A stretch of DNA of 14,661 nt from Pseudomonadales bacterium (lineage in GTDB: Bacteria > Pseudomonadota > Gammaproteobacteria > Pseudomonadales > Pseudohongiellaceae). Of this stretch, positions 4,857 to 11,392 are shown in pieces (position 1 is the first letter of the stretch; each line of letters begins with the position of its first letter). The notes beneath the pieces were generated by a model. It saw nothing but the letters and a program-made list of their open reading frames with translations. It was not told the DNA's origin and searched no databases. The stretch covers positions 1 through 14,661 of the forward strand of contig JAKSCP010000121.1 of assembly GCA_022360535.1 (NCBI GenBank), read 5' to 3'. The position numbers were made by a program, and so were the translations under genes.

Positions 4857-7532
4857 CGCTTTCTTCTTTGCTTTCTTTTTGGCGGCTTTCTTACGGGGTG
4901 CTTTCTTCTCTGGCTTGGTGACTTCCCACTTGCCATCTTTGTAAAAGGCTTTCCATCCTGTCGCCTTTTTGTCTATTTCACTCTGTACGTATTGTTCTTT
5001 GGTTTTGCGACTGTAGCGAACCAGGGTTTTATTGCCTTCGTCATCTTCCGTCGGCGCACTAAACAGGAACTCATATTTCGGATCAATTTCATCCTTGTGA
5101 GGTAGTAACTCTTCAACTAACGGCGCGCGGGTTTCCCGATTCTTCGGAAATTGGCTGGCTGCCAGGAATAAACCAGACGCACCATCTCTCAGGATGTAAT
5201 GATCTTCTACTGTCTCGCAGGGAAGCTCTGGCATCGGCACTGGATCCATCTTGGGCGGTGCAGGCTCCCCATTTCTCAACAGCTTGCGTGTGTTCTTACA
5301 ATCTTCATTGGTACAACCAAAGTACTTACCGAAACGGCCGGTCTTGAGTTGCATATCAGAGCCACACTTGTCGCACTCGATGACCGGACCATCATAACCA
5401 CGAATCTTGAACTTGCCCTCTTCGACCTCGTAGCCTGGGCAGTCCGGGTTGCGACCACAAACATGAAGCTTGCGTGTCTCATCAATCAAATAGGATTCCA
5501 TGGCCGTGTTGCAGATTTTGCAACGGTGCTTCTTCCTGAACAGAATATTTTCCTGCTCCTCGGCTTCCTCTGCAGTATCGGTTCGAATTGCCTCTTCGCC
5601 GGGAGTGAGGTTTAGAGTGCTCTTGCAACGTTCCTTGGGAGGAAGGGAATAGCCGGAACATCCTAGAAACACGCCGGTAGACGCCGTTCGAATCTGCATA
5701 TTCCGCCCACACTTGGGACATTTGATATCCGTGTCTGTAGGATCATTGAGGCGCATGCCCCCCTCATCCGCCTGGGCTTTCTCTAATTGAGAAGTGAATC
5801 CCGCGTAGAATTCATCCAACAGCGTCTTCCAATCCGTGTGCCCTGCGGCCACTTCGTCCAAGGCGTCTTCCATCTTGGCAGTGAAGTCGTAGTCCATCAG
5901 GTCTTCAAAGCTTTCCACCAGGCGCTCAGCCACGATATCGCCCATCTTCAGCGCATAAAATCGCTTGTTTTCTACCCTTACGTAACCACGATCCTGGATA
6001 GTGGAAATAATCGAGGCATAAGTAGAAGGACGACCGATGTCGCGTTTTTCCAATTCTTTAACCAGGCTCGCCTCAGTGAAACGGGCGGGCGGTTTGGTGA
6101 AGTTTTGAAAAGGTTCCAGCTTCTCTAACTGCAGAGAATCCCCAACTTCTACTGCAGGCAACACCACATCTTCCTCTTTCGAAGGCATCACTTTGAGATA
6201 ACCGTCGAATTGCATGATGCGACCCTTGGTTCGCAGTTCATATTTGTCGGCTGACACTGTAATGCTGCTGCTAAGATAACGGGCTGGTGGCATCTGACAG
6301 GCAACAAAGTACTTCCAGATCAGGTCGTACAAACGCACAGCATCCTGCTCCATACCCATGAGCTTGTCCGGCATCACCTTTACATCACTGGGTCGAATGG
6401 CTTCGTGTGCCTCCTGAGCGCCTTCTTTCGAACTGTAGAATTTGGGTTTCTCAGGCAGATAGTCTTTTCCGAAGTTGTCGGCGATGTAATCTCGCGCCAT
6501 GGCAATGGAATCATTACTCAGATGAGTTGAATCCGTACGCATATAAGTGATGTACCCTGCCTCATAGAGCCGCTGCGCCATCAGCATGGTTTTCTTCACA
6601 CCAAAACCCAGGCGCGTACTCGCTGCCTGCTGCAGTGTGGATGTAATAAGAGGTGGTTTTGGCTTGGAAGACGTTGGCCGGTCTTCCCGCTTGGATACTG
6701 CATAATCGGCCGCTTCCAGAATCGCCAGTGCGGCATCGGTTTCGTCTTTGCTGCCGGGGCGGAAATTTTCTCCATCCTGGCGGACTACCTGGCATCGCAG
6801 CTTCTCGTTCTTGCCCGTCGCGAGGTTCCCGAACACCTCCCAGAACTCTTCCGGAATGAAGGCGCGGATTTCTGCCTCTCGCTCTACGACCAGGCGTACT
6901 GCAACCGATTGCACCCGCCCGGCGGAAAGGCCACGGGCCACCTTTGCCCAGAGCAGAGGTGAGACCATGAAACCTACGACACGATCCAGAAAGCGTCGAG
7001 CCTGTTGGGCTTCTACGTAGCGCATATCCAAATCACCGGGCTCCGAAAACGCATCGGTTATGGCACGCTTGGTGATTTCATTGAATACGACTCGCTTGAA
7101 ACGCTCGGGGTCACCTCCGATGGCTTCTTTCAGATGCCAGGCAATAGCCTCCCCTTCCCGGTCAAGGTCAGTCGCGAGGTAAATGTTTTCTGCATTCTTT
7201 GCGAGTTTCTTAAGCTCGTTAACGACTTTTTCTTTACCCGGCAGGATCTGATAGTTGGCTTTCCAACCTTTTTCGGGATCGATTCCCATGCGGGTAACGA
7301 GTTGTTGTTTGGCTTTCTTCTTTTTATAGGCAATTTTTTCCTCGGGCTTCATTTTCCGAGTTTTAGCTGCCGCTGCTGCTCTGGCCTTGGTGTCTATGGC
7401 TTTGCCATTGCCACTGGTCGGCAGATCACGAATGTGACCCACACTGGATTTGACCACGAATTCGGGCCCTAAATACTTGTTTATCGTCTTCGCTTTCGCA
7501 GGTGACTCAACAATGACCAGTGATTTAGACAT
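4842..7532 (-). CDS. topA: DNA topoisomerase I (type IA)
   Basis: The 896-residue enzyme relaxes negative supercoils by passing one strand through a transient single-strand break. The Toprim domain starts at once (SLVIVESPAKAKTI, Glu9) and has the acidic triad Asp122, Asp124 and Glu126 in TDLDREGEA. The catalytic tyrosine is Tyr330 in GYITYMRTDST, and ARGLSAGRVQSVAVRLVV (199-216) is the conserved DNA-gate region. Three Cys4 zinc ribbons follow: Cys605/608/625/636, Cys671/674/692/698 and Cys720/723/740/745. The protein ends in a Lys/Ala-rich tail (873-896). ATG at 7530-7532 is chosen because the family start MxKxLVIVESPAKAKT begins there, with AGAGGAAG (7546-7553) 13 nt upstream. An in-frame start at 7616 would add 28 unrelated residues and begin inside the -35 box of the predicted promoter. 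Confidence 0.98.
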   Translation of the reverse strand: MSKSLVIVESPAKAKTINKYLGPEFVVKSSVGHIRDLPTSGNGKAIDTKARAAAAAKTRKMKPEEKIAYKKKKAKQQLVTRMGIDPEKGWKANYQILPGKEKVVNELKKLAKNAENIYLATDLDREGEAIAWHLKEAIGGDPERFKRVVFNEITKRAITDAFSEPGDLDMRYVEAQQARRFLDRVVGFMVSPLLWAKVARGLSAGRVQSVAVRLVVEREAEIRAFIPEEFWEVFGNLATGKNEKLRCQVVRQDGENFRPGSKDETDAALAILEAADYAVSKREDRPTSSKPKPPLITSTLQQAASTRLGFGVKKTMLMAQRLYEAGYITYMRTDSTHLSNDSIAMARDYIADNFGKDYLPEKPKFYSSKEGAQEAHEAIRPSDVKVMPDKLMGMEQDAVRLYDLIWKYFVACQMPPARYLSSSITVSADKYELRTKGRIMQFDGYLKVMPSKEEDVVLPAVEVGDSLQLEKLEPFQNFTKPPARFTEASLVKELEKRDIGRPSTYASIISTIQDRGYVRVENKRFYALKMGDIVAERLVESFEDLMDYDFTAKMEDALDEVAAGHTDWKTLLDEFYAGFTSQLEKAQADEGGMRLNDPTDTDIKCPKCGRNMQIRTASTGVFLGCSGYSLPPKERCKSTLNLTPGEEAIRTDTAEEAEEQENILFRKKHRCKICNTAMESYLIDETRKLHVCGRNPDCPGYEVEEGKFKIRGYDGPVIECDKCGSDMQLKTGRFGKYFGCTNEDCKNTRKLLRNGEPAPPKMDPVPMPELPCETVEDHYILRDGASGLFLAASQFPKNRETRAPLVEELLPHKDEIDPKYEFLFSAPTEDDEGNKTLVRYSRKTKEQYVQSEIDKKATGWKAFYKDGKWEVTKPEKKAPRKKAAKKKAKKKAKKSG

Positions 7533-7587
7533 GGATTCTGAACAACTTCCTCTTGAATTTCCTTTGCCCTGTGGCGGGCAGCGCACA

Positions 7588-7616
7588 TATATAAGGGCAA
7601 GTTTGCCTTCGGTCAA
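7588..7616 (-). promoter_or_regulatory. Predicted topA promoter
   Basis: On the minus strand, -35 TTGACC (7611-7616) and -10 TATATA (7588-7593) are exactly 17 nt apart. Transcription would start near 7580, giving a leader of about 48 nt. A palindrome GGCAA-N2-TTGCC (7596-7607) fills most of the spacer, and a GC-rich discriminator (TGTGCGCTGCCCGCC) follows the -10. Supercoiling-sensitive control would fit both topA and this layout but is inferred. Confidence 0.65.
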
Positions 7617-7709
7617 GCCCTGTTATTTTTTTGCCATCAGATCAGCACTGGCGGAAGGCCAGTAAATACGCGGGCTCCAGGGCCATTATCCTGAGCTTTA
7701 ATAAATCAG

Positions 7710-7736
7710 AAAAAAATTGGGAATCCGCAAGGTTCC
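7710..7736 (-). terminator. Predicted intrinsic terminator downstream of ilvE
   Basis: On the minus strand, a GGAACC/GGATTCC hairpin (7720-7736, one bulged base, TTGC loop) is followed by CAA and seven T residues (7710-7716). It lies about 200 nt after the ilvE stop and 94 nt before the topA -35 box, so it would insulate topA from ilvE transcription. Confidence 0.55.
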
Positions 7737-7937
7737 AGGGGATTGTGGCAAAAATCGCCGAATTGAAGCCTACTTCAGTAGAACTTCCATCAATGCTGCC
7801 TTTGTTCAGGATAAAGAACTGGAAATCGATCCATAAGTGCCAGGTAGCACTCTATACCCATAACACTGTCCTGAGTTTTGCTCAAGGTGAATAACTGCGG
7901 GGATTTCTGGAATTGAGGCGGGTTACTTATGCCAGCT
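7737..7937 (-). other. Non-coding stretch between ilvE and its terminator
   Basis: This 201-nt stretch belongs to the 405-nt gap between topA and ilvE. No minus-strand reading frame of useful length is present. The plus-strand frame starting TTG at 7631 has no ribosome-binding site or recognisable content. A small broken hairpin is visible at 7765-7787 (GAAG/CTTC around CTAC/GTAG). It is best read as a long ilvE 3' untranslated region; a small RNA is possible but unsupported beyond the hairpin and terminator. Confidence 0.35.
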
Positions 7938-8984
7938 TTAAATATCTACTTCGTGTAGCCAGCCAAACGAATCATCAAGCTCGCCTTTCTGGATACCAAT
8001 TAAAGTATCGTAAAGCTGCTGCATCACGGGACCGACAGTCTGACCATCGTCGTTTACATTATGCCAGGCATCGTCAAACCAGATACGGCCAACCGGAGAC
8101 AATACTGCTGCCGTTCCGCAGGCACCCATCTCCTGAAAGTCTTCGAATTCGGTGCGCAACTCAACGGGACGATCCGCCGTGCTCATGCCTAATTTGTCGC
8201 TGGCAATGGTCATTAGAGAACGCCTGGTGATACTGGGCAGGATGGCATTCGATGCAGGGGTAACCAGGCTTCCGTCTTTAAGGGCGATCACAATATTGGC
8301 AGACCCAGCCTCGTCGATAAACCTGCCTTCAGCGGCGTCGAGATACAGGGCTTCACTTGCCCCCAGCTCCTGCGCTTTACGAGTGGCCAGCAGCCCCCCG
8401 GCGTAATTGGCACCGACCTTGTAACTGCCTGTGCCATTTGGGGCAGCCCGATCCATACCGGAAACGGCAAGACTAATTACCGCAAGTCCTGCTTCTTTAT
8501 AGTAAGGGCCTACCGGTGAGACAAATACCCGGAACTCAAAAGACCGGGCTGGCTTCAATCCCAGGTTCTCCCCTACCCCTATAAGCATGGGGCGGATATA
8601 CAGGGAAGCACCAGAACCATAGGGTGGTATCCACGCATAGTTGGCGCGCACCGTTTCTTCTACAGCCGCGATGAACATTTCCCTTGGCACTTCTGGCATC
8701 AAGAGCCGTGACGCCGCCTGATTCATGCGCTCGCTGTTGAGGTCTGGCCTGAACAACAGAATTCGGCCGTCCTCAGCCGTCTGCGCCTTCATCCCCTCGA
8801 AACACTGTTGAGCATAATGCAACGCGGGTGCACCCTCATGCACACTGATGTTTTCGTCTTCCACCAGGCTGCCAGCTTGCCATTCTCCATCGACATGGCA
8901 GGCGGAAAATCGAAAATCTGTACGCAGGTATTGGAAGCCCAGCTCGGCCCAATTCAGATTCTTTTTAGCGACTTTTGCGTCCAA
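7938..8984 (-). CDS. ilvE: Branched-chain amino acid aminotransferase
   Basis: The 348-residue fold type IV PLP enzyme catalyses reversible transamination between leucine, isoleucine or valine and 2-oxoglutarate, the last step of their synthesis. The PLP lysine is Lys189 in GTGSYKVGANYAGG. ALHYAQQCFEGMKA (54-67) and LYIRPMLIGVGENLGL (128-143) are family motifs. FIDEAGSANI (222-231) and ILPSITRRSL are the C-terminal cofactor-binding segments. Length and motifs fit the longer BCAT form shared with eukaryotes rather than the roughly 310-residue E. coli IlvE. The start is TTG at 8982-8984: an in-frame TAG lies three codons upstream, no ATG or GTG occurs near the N-terminus, and the family motif NWAELGFQYLRTDFRF begins at residue 10. 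The gene is divergent from tatD and followed by its own terminator. Confidence 0.95.
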   Translation of the reverse strand: MDAKVAKKNLNWAELGFQYLRTDFRFSACHVDGEWQAGSLVEDENISVHEGAPALHYAQQCFEGMKAQTAEDGRILLFRPDLNSERMNQAASRLLMPEVPREMFIAAVEETVRANYAWIPPYGSGASLYIRPMLIGVGENLGLKPARSFEFRVFVSPVGPYYKEAGLAVISLAVSGMDRAAPNGTGSYKVGANYAGGLLATRKAQELGASEALYLDAAEGRFIDEAGSANIVIALKDGSLVTPASNAILPSITRRSLMTIASDKLGMSTADRPVELRTEFEDFQEMGACGTAAVLSPVGRIWFDDAWHNVNDDGQTVGPVMQQLYDTLIGIQKGELDDSFGWLHEVDI

Positions 8985-9018
8985 GGGAAACTACTCTGGA
9001 ACTTGTTTGAAGCCCGGT

Positions 9019-9047
9019 ATTATCGGCGATTGCCCGTGGAATAGCCA
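9019..9047 (-). promoter_or_regulatory. Possible ilvE promoter
   Basis: On the minus strand, -10 GATAAT (9019-9024, five of six consensus bases) lies 17 nt from a weak -35 TGGCTA (9042-9047, three of six). The leader would be roughly 30 nt. No attenuator or leader peptide is evident in the short leader. Confidence 0.35.
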
Positions 9048-9172
9048 GATTCCCTCGGTGGCAGCCCTACCCAGCTTCCTATAGACTCTGCGCCCTGACA
9101 CAAGGCCCTGCCCACAATCAACCGGTATTACAGAACCTTACTATCCTCCTCACTATTCTTATATATAGAAGC

Positions 9173-9961
9173 ATGGAACTTATCGATATCGGCGCCAATC
9201 TGACTCACGTCTCATTCGAGCAGGACTTTGAGACTGTGGTGAATGCCGCCCAGGAAGCCGGCATAGGCCATATCCTGTTGACCGGCACGGATCTGGAAAC
9301 CAGCACGGCTGCGCAGTCAATGGCAGCGCGGGACTCCGGAACTTTCTCCAGTACTGCTGGTTTTCATCCCCATGTGGCCAGCGATGCGACTGCTGAAGCC
9401 ATGGCGGAAATCGAAGCCCTGCTGCAGCAACCGGAAGTGGTGGCTGTTGGCGAAACGGGGCTGGACTTTAACCGCAACTATTCCCCTCCCGACCGCCAGA
9501 AAGAAGTCTTCGAACAACATCTCCAACTTGCCGTCGAACGAAATAAACCTCTGTTCTTGCACCAAAGAGATGCCCATGAAGAGTTTTTTAAGCTCCTGAG
9601 CCGCTATCGCCAGGACCTCGTGGGCGGAGTTGTGCATTGTTTTACCGATTCAGAAACTGCGCTGCAGGATTATCTGGAGCTGGATATGCACATAGGCATA
9701 ACAGGTTGGATATGTGATGAGCGTCGCGGTTTGGAGTTGCAGCAGCATGTCAGACTGATTCCTGATGATCGCTTGTTAATAGAGACAGATGCCCCCTATT
9801 TGCTGCCGCGAAGCCTGCGGCCGAAACCGAAGACCAGGCGCAATGAGCCAAAGCATCTGGTTGAGGTTCTGCGGGTAGTGGCCGAATGCCGACAACAGTC
9901 CATGGCCGAAGTGGCAGCATTCACCACTGCCAATGCGAAACACTTATTTGGCTTGAAGTAG
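9173..9961 (+). CDS. tatD: TatD metal-dependent DNase/exonuclease
   Basis: The 262-residue TIM-barrel hydrolase belongs to the TatD family, whose E. coli member is a Mg-dependent 3'-5' exonuclease on single-stranded DNA and RNA linked to repair of oxidative damage. Metal ligands are visible as Glu94 in GETGLDFNR, His130 in FLHQRDAHE, His155 in VVHCFT and Asp206 in LIETDAPYLLPR. The N-terminus reads DIGANLT rather than HxH, and GITGWICDERRGLEL and KPKTRRNEPKHL match E. coli TatD itself rather than the paralogues YcfH or YjjV. Despite the name there are no tatABC genes here. The ATG at 9173 has only a weak GAAG upstream. The gene is divergent from ilvE, with 188 nt between; I could not identify a convincing plus-strand promoter. 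Confidence 0.95.
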   Translation: MELIDIGANLTHVSFEQDFETVVNAAQEAGIGHILLTGTDLETSTAAQSMAARDSGTFSSTAGFHPHVASDATAEAMAEIEALLQQPEVVAVGETGLDFNRNYSPPDRQKEVFEQHLQLAVERNKPLFLHQRDAHEEFFKLLSRYRQDLVGGVVHCFTDSETALQDYLELDMHIGITGWICDERRGLELQQHVRLIPDDRLLIETDAPYLLPRSLRPKPKTRRNEPKHLVEVLRVVAECRQQSMAEVAAFTTANAKHLFGLK

Positions 9962-9982
9962 TCATTCGCCCCGGCGAAAATA

Positions 9983-10010
9983 TTCACATTCGAGCCAGTT
10001 TTGCTATATT
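9983..10010 (+). promoter_or_regulatory. Possible promoter of the M15 peptidase gene
   Basis: TTCACA (9983-9988) and TATATT (10005-10010) are 16 nt apart in the 131-nt gap after tatD. Each hexamer matches the sigma-70 consensus at five of six positions. The leader would be about 75 nt. Confidence 0.5.
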
Positions 10011-10092
10011 TTATAGCCACTTGGGTAGCTGCGATCTGTAACAAGGCAAAAGAAACACAACAAACCAGCAGTTAGAGCAAACGGGTCAAAAA

Positions 10093-11127
10093 GTGAATAA
10101 GCGTGCATTCCTTGAGGGATTCTTCACGGCAAGTGCTGTCGCATTTGGCGGCCACTTTATGTGGCGCCGCCTGCAGACCACCGATTCCCTGATCGTTGCA
10201 GAAAACCCCGGACCGGTCCTGCCACAAACCGGTGAAGCCCCTCCTGCTTCATTTCAGTTCACGCCAATTGAGATCGAGCAAACCCAACCTGCTGCAGGCA
10301 TCCCATCGCCGGTGCCAACTTTAGCCGCCAACGATCTGCAAGCAACGCCCGTAGGCTCGTCCGCAACAACCCCCGAAGGCATCCGCATCAATTCACTTAG
10401 TGACAGGCAAGTTGATGCCTACCTGCGCAAGATTCGTAATTTTGATGCGATCTTTGCCAGCGATATTTATCTGGATCCGAAATATGAGGCGGTGTTGCTC
10501 AAAACTACTCGCCACCTGGCGAATGTTGAGTCCTACATGGGGCACGGCAACTTCAACCTTATGAGCTTCGACGAAATGCTACAGGCCGGCAGAAACTTCT
10601 CCAGGATTGGCGAGTTCGAAAAAGACGAGTTGGATTTTCTGGAAGAAATCTTTTTCGCCAACCCGCACCGCTATGGGTTTTTCGGCAAGAAAGTCAGTTT
10701 GGATATCACCGACGCTATTCCCCGAAAAGATGTTGCAAAGATTCCGAACTCTGGGCACTTCCTGTTAAAGGGAGAGTCGCTCAATCTTTACAACAAGCTG
10801 GTTGCCGATATCGGTGATCAGCTGATCCTGACCTCTGGCGTACGCAGCAATGTCAAACAGATGCATCTATTCCTGGCGAAGACTATCGAAGCCAATGGAA
10901 ACCTCTCCCGCGCTTCACGATCCCTGGCTCCACCGGGACACTCTTTTCACGGTGTGGGCGATTTTGACATCGGCAAAATAGGATTCGGTGCCAGAAACTT
11001 TACTTCCGATTTCTCCTCGACGGAGGAATACCGCAAAATCGCTCGGCTCGGTTATGTGGATATACGCTATCCCACAGATAATTTGTTTGGTGTCCGCTTC
11101 GAGCCCTGGCACATCAAACTAGGCTAA
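10093..11127 (+). CDS. M15 family metallopeptidase, D-alanyl-D-alanine carboxypeptidase-like (VanY type)
   Basis: The 344-residue protein has a hydrophobic N-terminal segment (about 5-24), a Pro/Ala/Thr-rich linker (35-95) and a C-terminal M15-like domain (about 210-344). LTSGVRSNVKQ (246-256) corresponds to the family SGYRSxxxQ motif. His286 and Asp292 in SFHGVGDFDIG, and FEPWHIK with Glu337, Trp339 and His340, are the expected zinc ligands and catalytic glutamate region. Such enzymes cut the terminal D-Ala or cross-links of peptidoglycan stem peptides in the periplasm. The His to Asp spacing is one residue shorter than in VanX/VanY. The N-terminus NKRAFLEGF resembles a Lys-Arg variant of a Tat signal, or it may be a plain membrane anchor. 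The start is GTG 10093: no ATG lies close upstream and a later start would lose the hydrophobic segment. Its 3' end overlaps the glutaredoxin-like gene by 14 nt. Confidence 0.8.
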   Translation: MNKRAFLEGFFTASAVAFGGHFMWRRLQTTDSLIVAENPGPVLPQTGEAPPASFQFTPIEIEQTQPAAGIPSPVPTLAANDLQATPVGSSATTPEGIRINSLSDRQVDAYLRKIRNFDAIFASDIYLDPKYEAVLLKTTRHLANVESYMGHGNFNLMSFDEMLQAGRNFSRIGEFEKDELDFLEEIFFANPHRYGFFGKKVSLDITDAIPRKDVAKIPNSGHFLLKGESLNLYNKLVADIGDQLILTSGVRSNVKQMHLFLAKTIEANGNLSRASRSLAPPGHSFHGVGDFDIGKIGFGARNFTSDFSSTEEYRKIARLGYVDIRYPTDNLFGVRFEPWHIKLG

Positions 11128-11347
11128 GTAACTCTTCCTCGCCGAAAGGCCAACCAATTTCCTGTTCCGTAGACGGATTTCTCACAACCGGTATGGTGAG
11201 TCCATAACGTTCCACCAGCAATTCATCGGAAGCTATATCCACAGCCTCATAGGACAAGATGCCGGCCGCCTGCTGCTGCTCCAGCATCAGGGCAGCATGT
11301 TCGCAGAGATGGCAGCCGGCGGTGGTATAAAAGATTAGTCTTGGCAC
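11114..11347 (-). CDS. Glutaredoxin-like protein (DUF836 type)
   Basis: The 77-residue product has a compact thioredoxin-like fold. LIFYTTAGCHLCEHA gives the CxxC redox pair Cys12/Cys15, TIPVV (51-55) supplies the cis-proline Pro53, and IGWPFGEEEL closes the fold. This matches the short DUF836 glutaredoxin-like family, whose substrates are unknown. There is no signal peptide, so it should act in the cytoplasm. The start is GTG at 11345-11347: an in-frame TGA lies two codons upstream, so no longer form is possible. No Shine-Dalgarno sequence is visible. It begins 45 nt after the glutamate dehydrogenase stop on the same strand and may be co-transcribed with it. Its tail overlaps the convergent M15 gene by 14 nt. 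Confidence 0.85.
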   Translation of the reverse strand: MPRLIFYTTAGCHLCEHAALMLEQQQAAGILSYEAVDIASDELLVERYGLTIPVVRNPSTEQEIGWPFGEEELLSLV

Positions 11348-11392
11348 TTGTCAGGGTTTCAGGTTTTATGCAGATCTAAACTATATGACGCT

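Noticed and set aside
5199..5615. 138-codon plus-strand frame opposite the topA zinc-ribbon region
   Set aside because: Shadow of topA. Its content follows from the complementary codons of the Cys-rich domain.
7005..7472. 155-codon plus-strand frame opposite topA
   Set aside because: It lies entirely within the confidently identified topA gene and encodes no recognisable domain; it is a shadow frame.
7533..7616. 28-residue N-terminal extension of topA
   Set aside because: The family start motif begins at 7532, and the longer form would start inside the -35 box of the predicted promoter.
7647..7663. Hairpin ACTGGC-N5-GCCAGT upstream of topA as a terminator
   Set aside because: It has no U-tract after it on the minus strand (the next run is A-rich), and on the plus strand there is no gene for it to end.
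7631..7894. Plus-strand open frame of 87 codons (TTG start) in the topA-ilvE gap
   Set aside because: It has no ribosome-binding site, unremarkable composition and no recognisable motif, and it runs across the predicted ilvE terminator on the opposite strand.
9142..9154. AGGAGG-like sequence on the minus strand between ilvE and tatD as a sign of a hidden gene
   Set aside because: No start codon with a usable open frame follows at a suitable distance, so it is probably a chance match.
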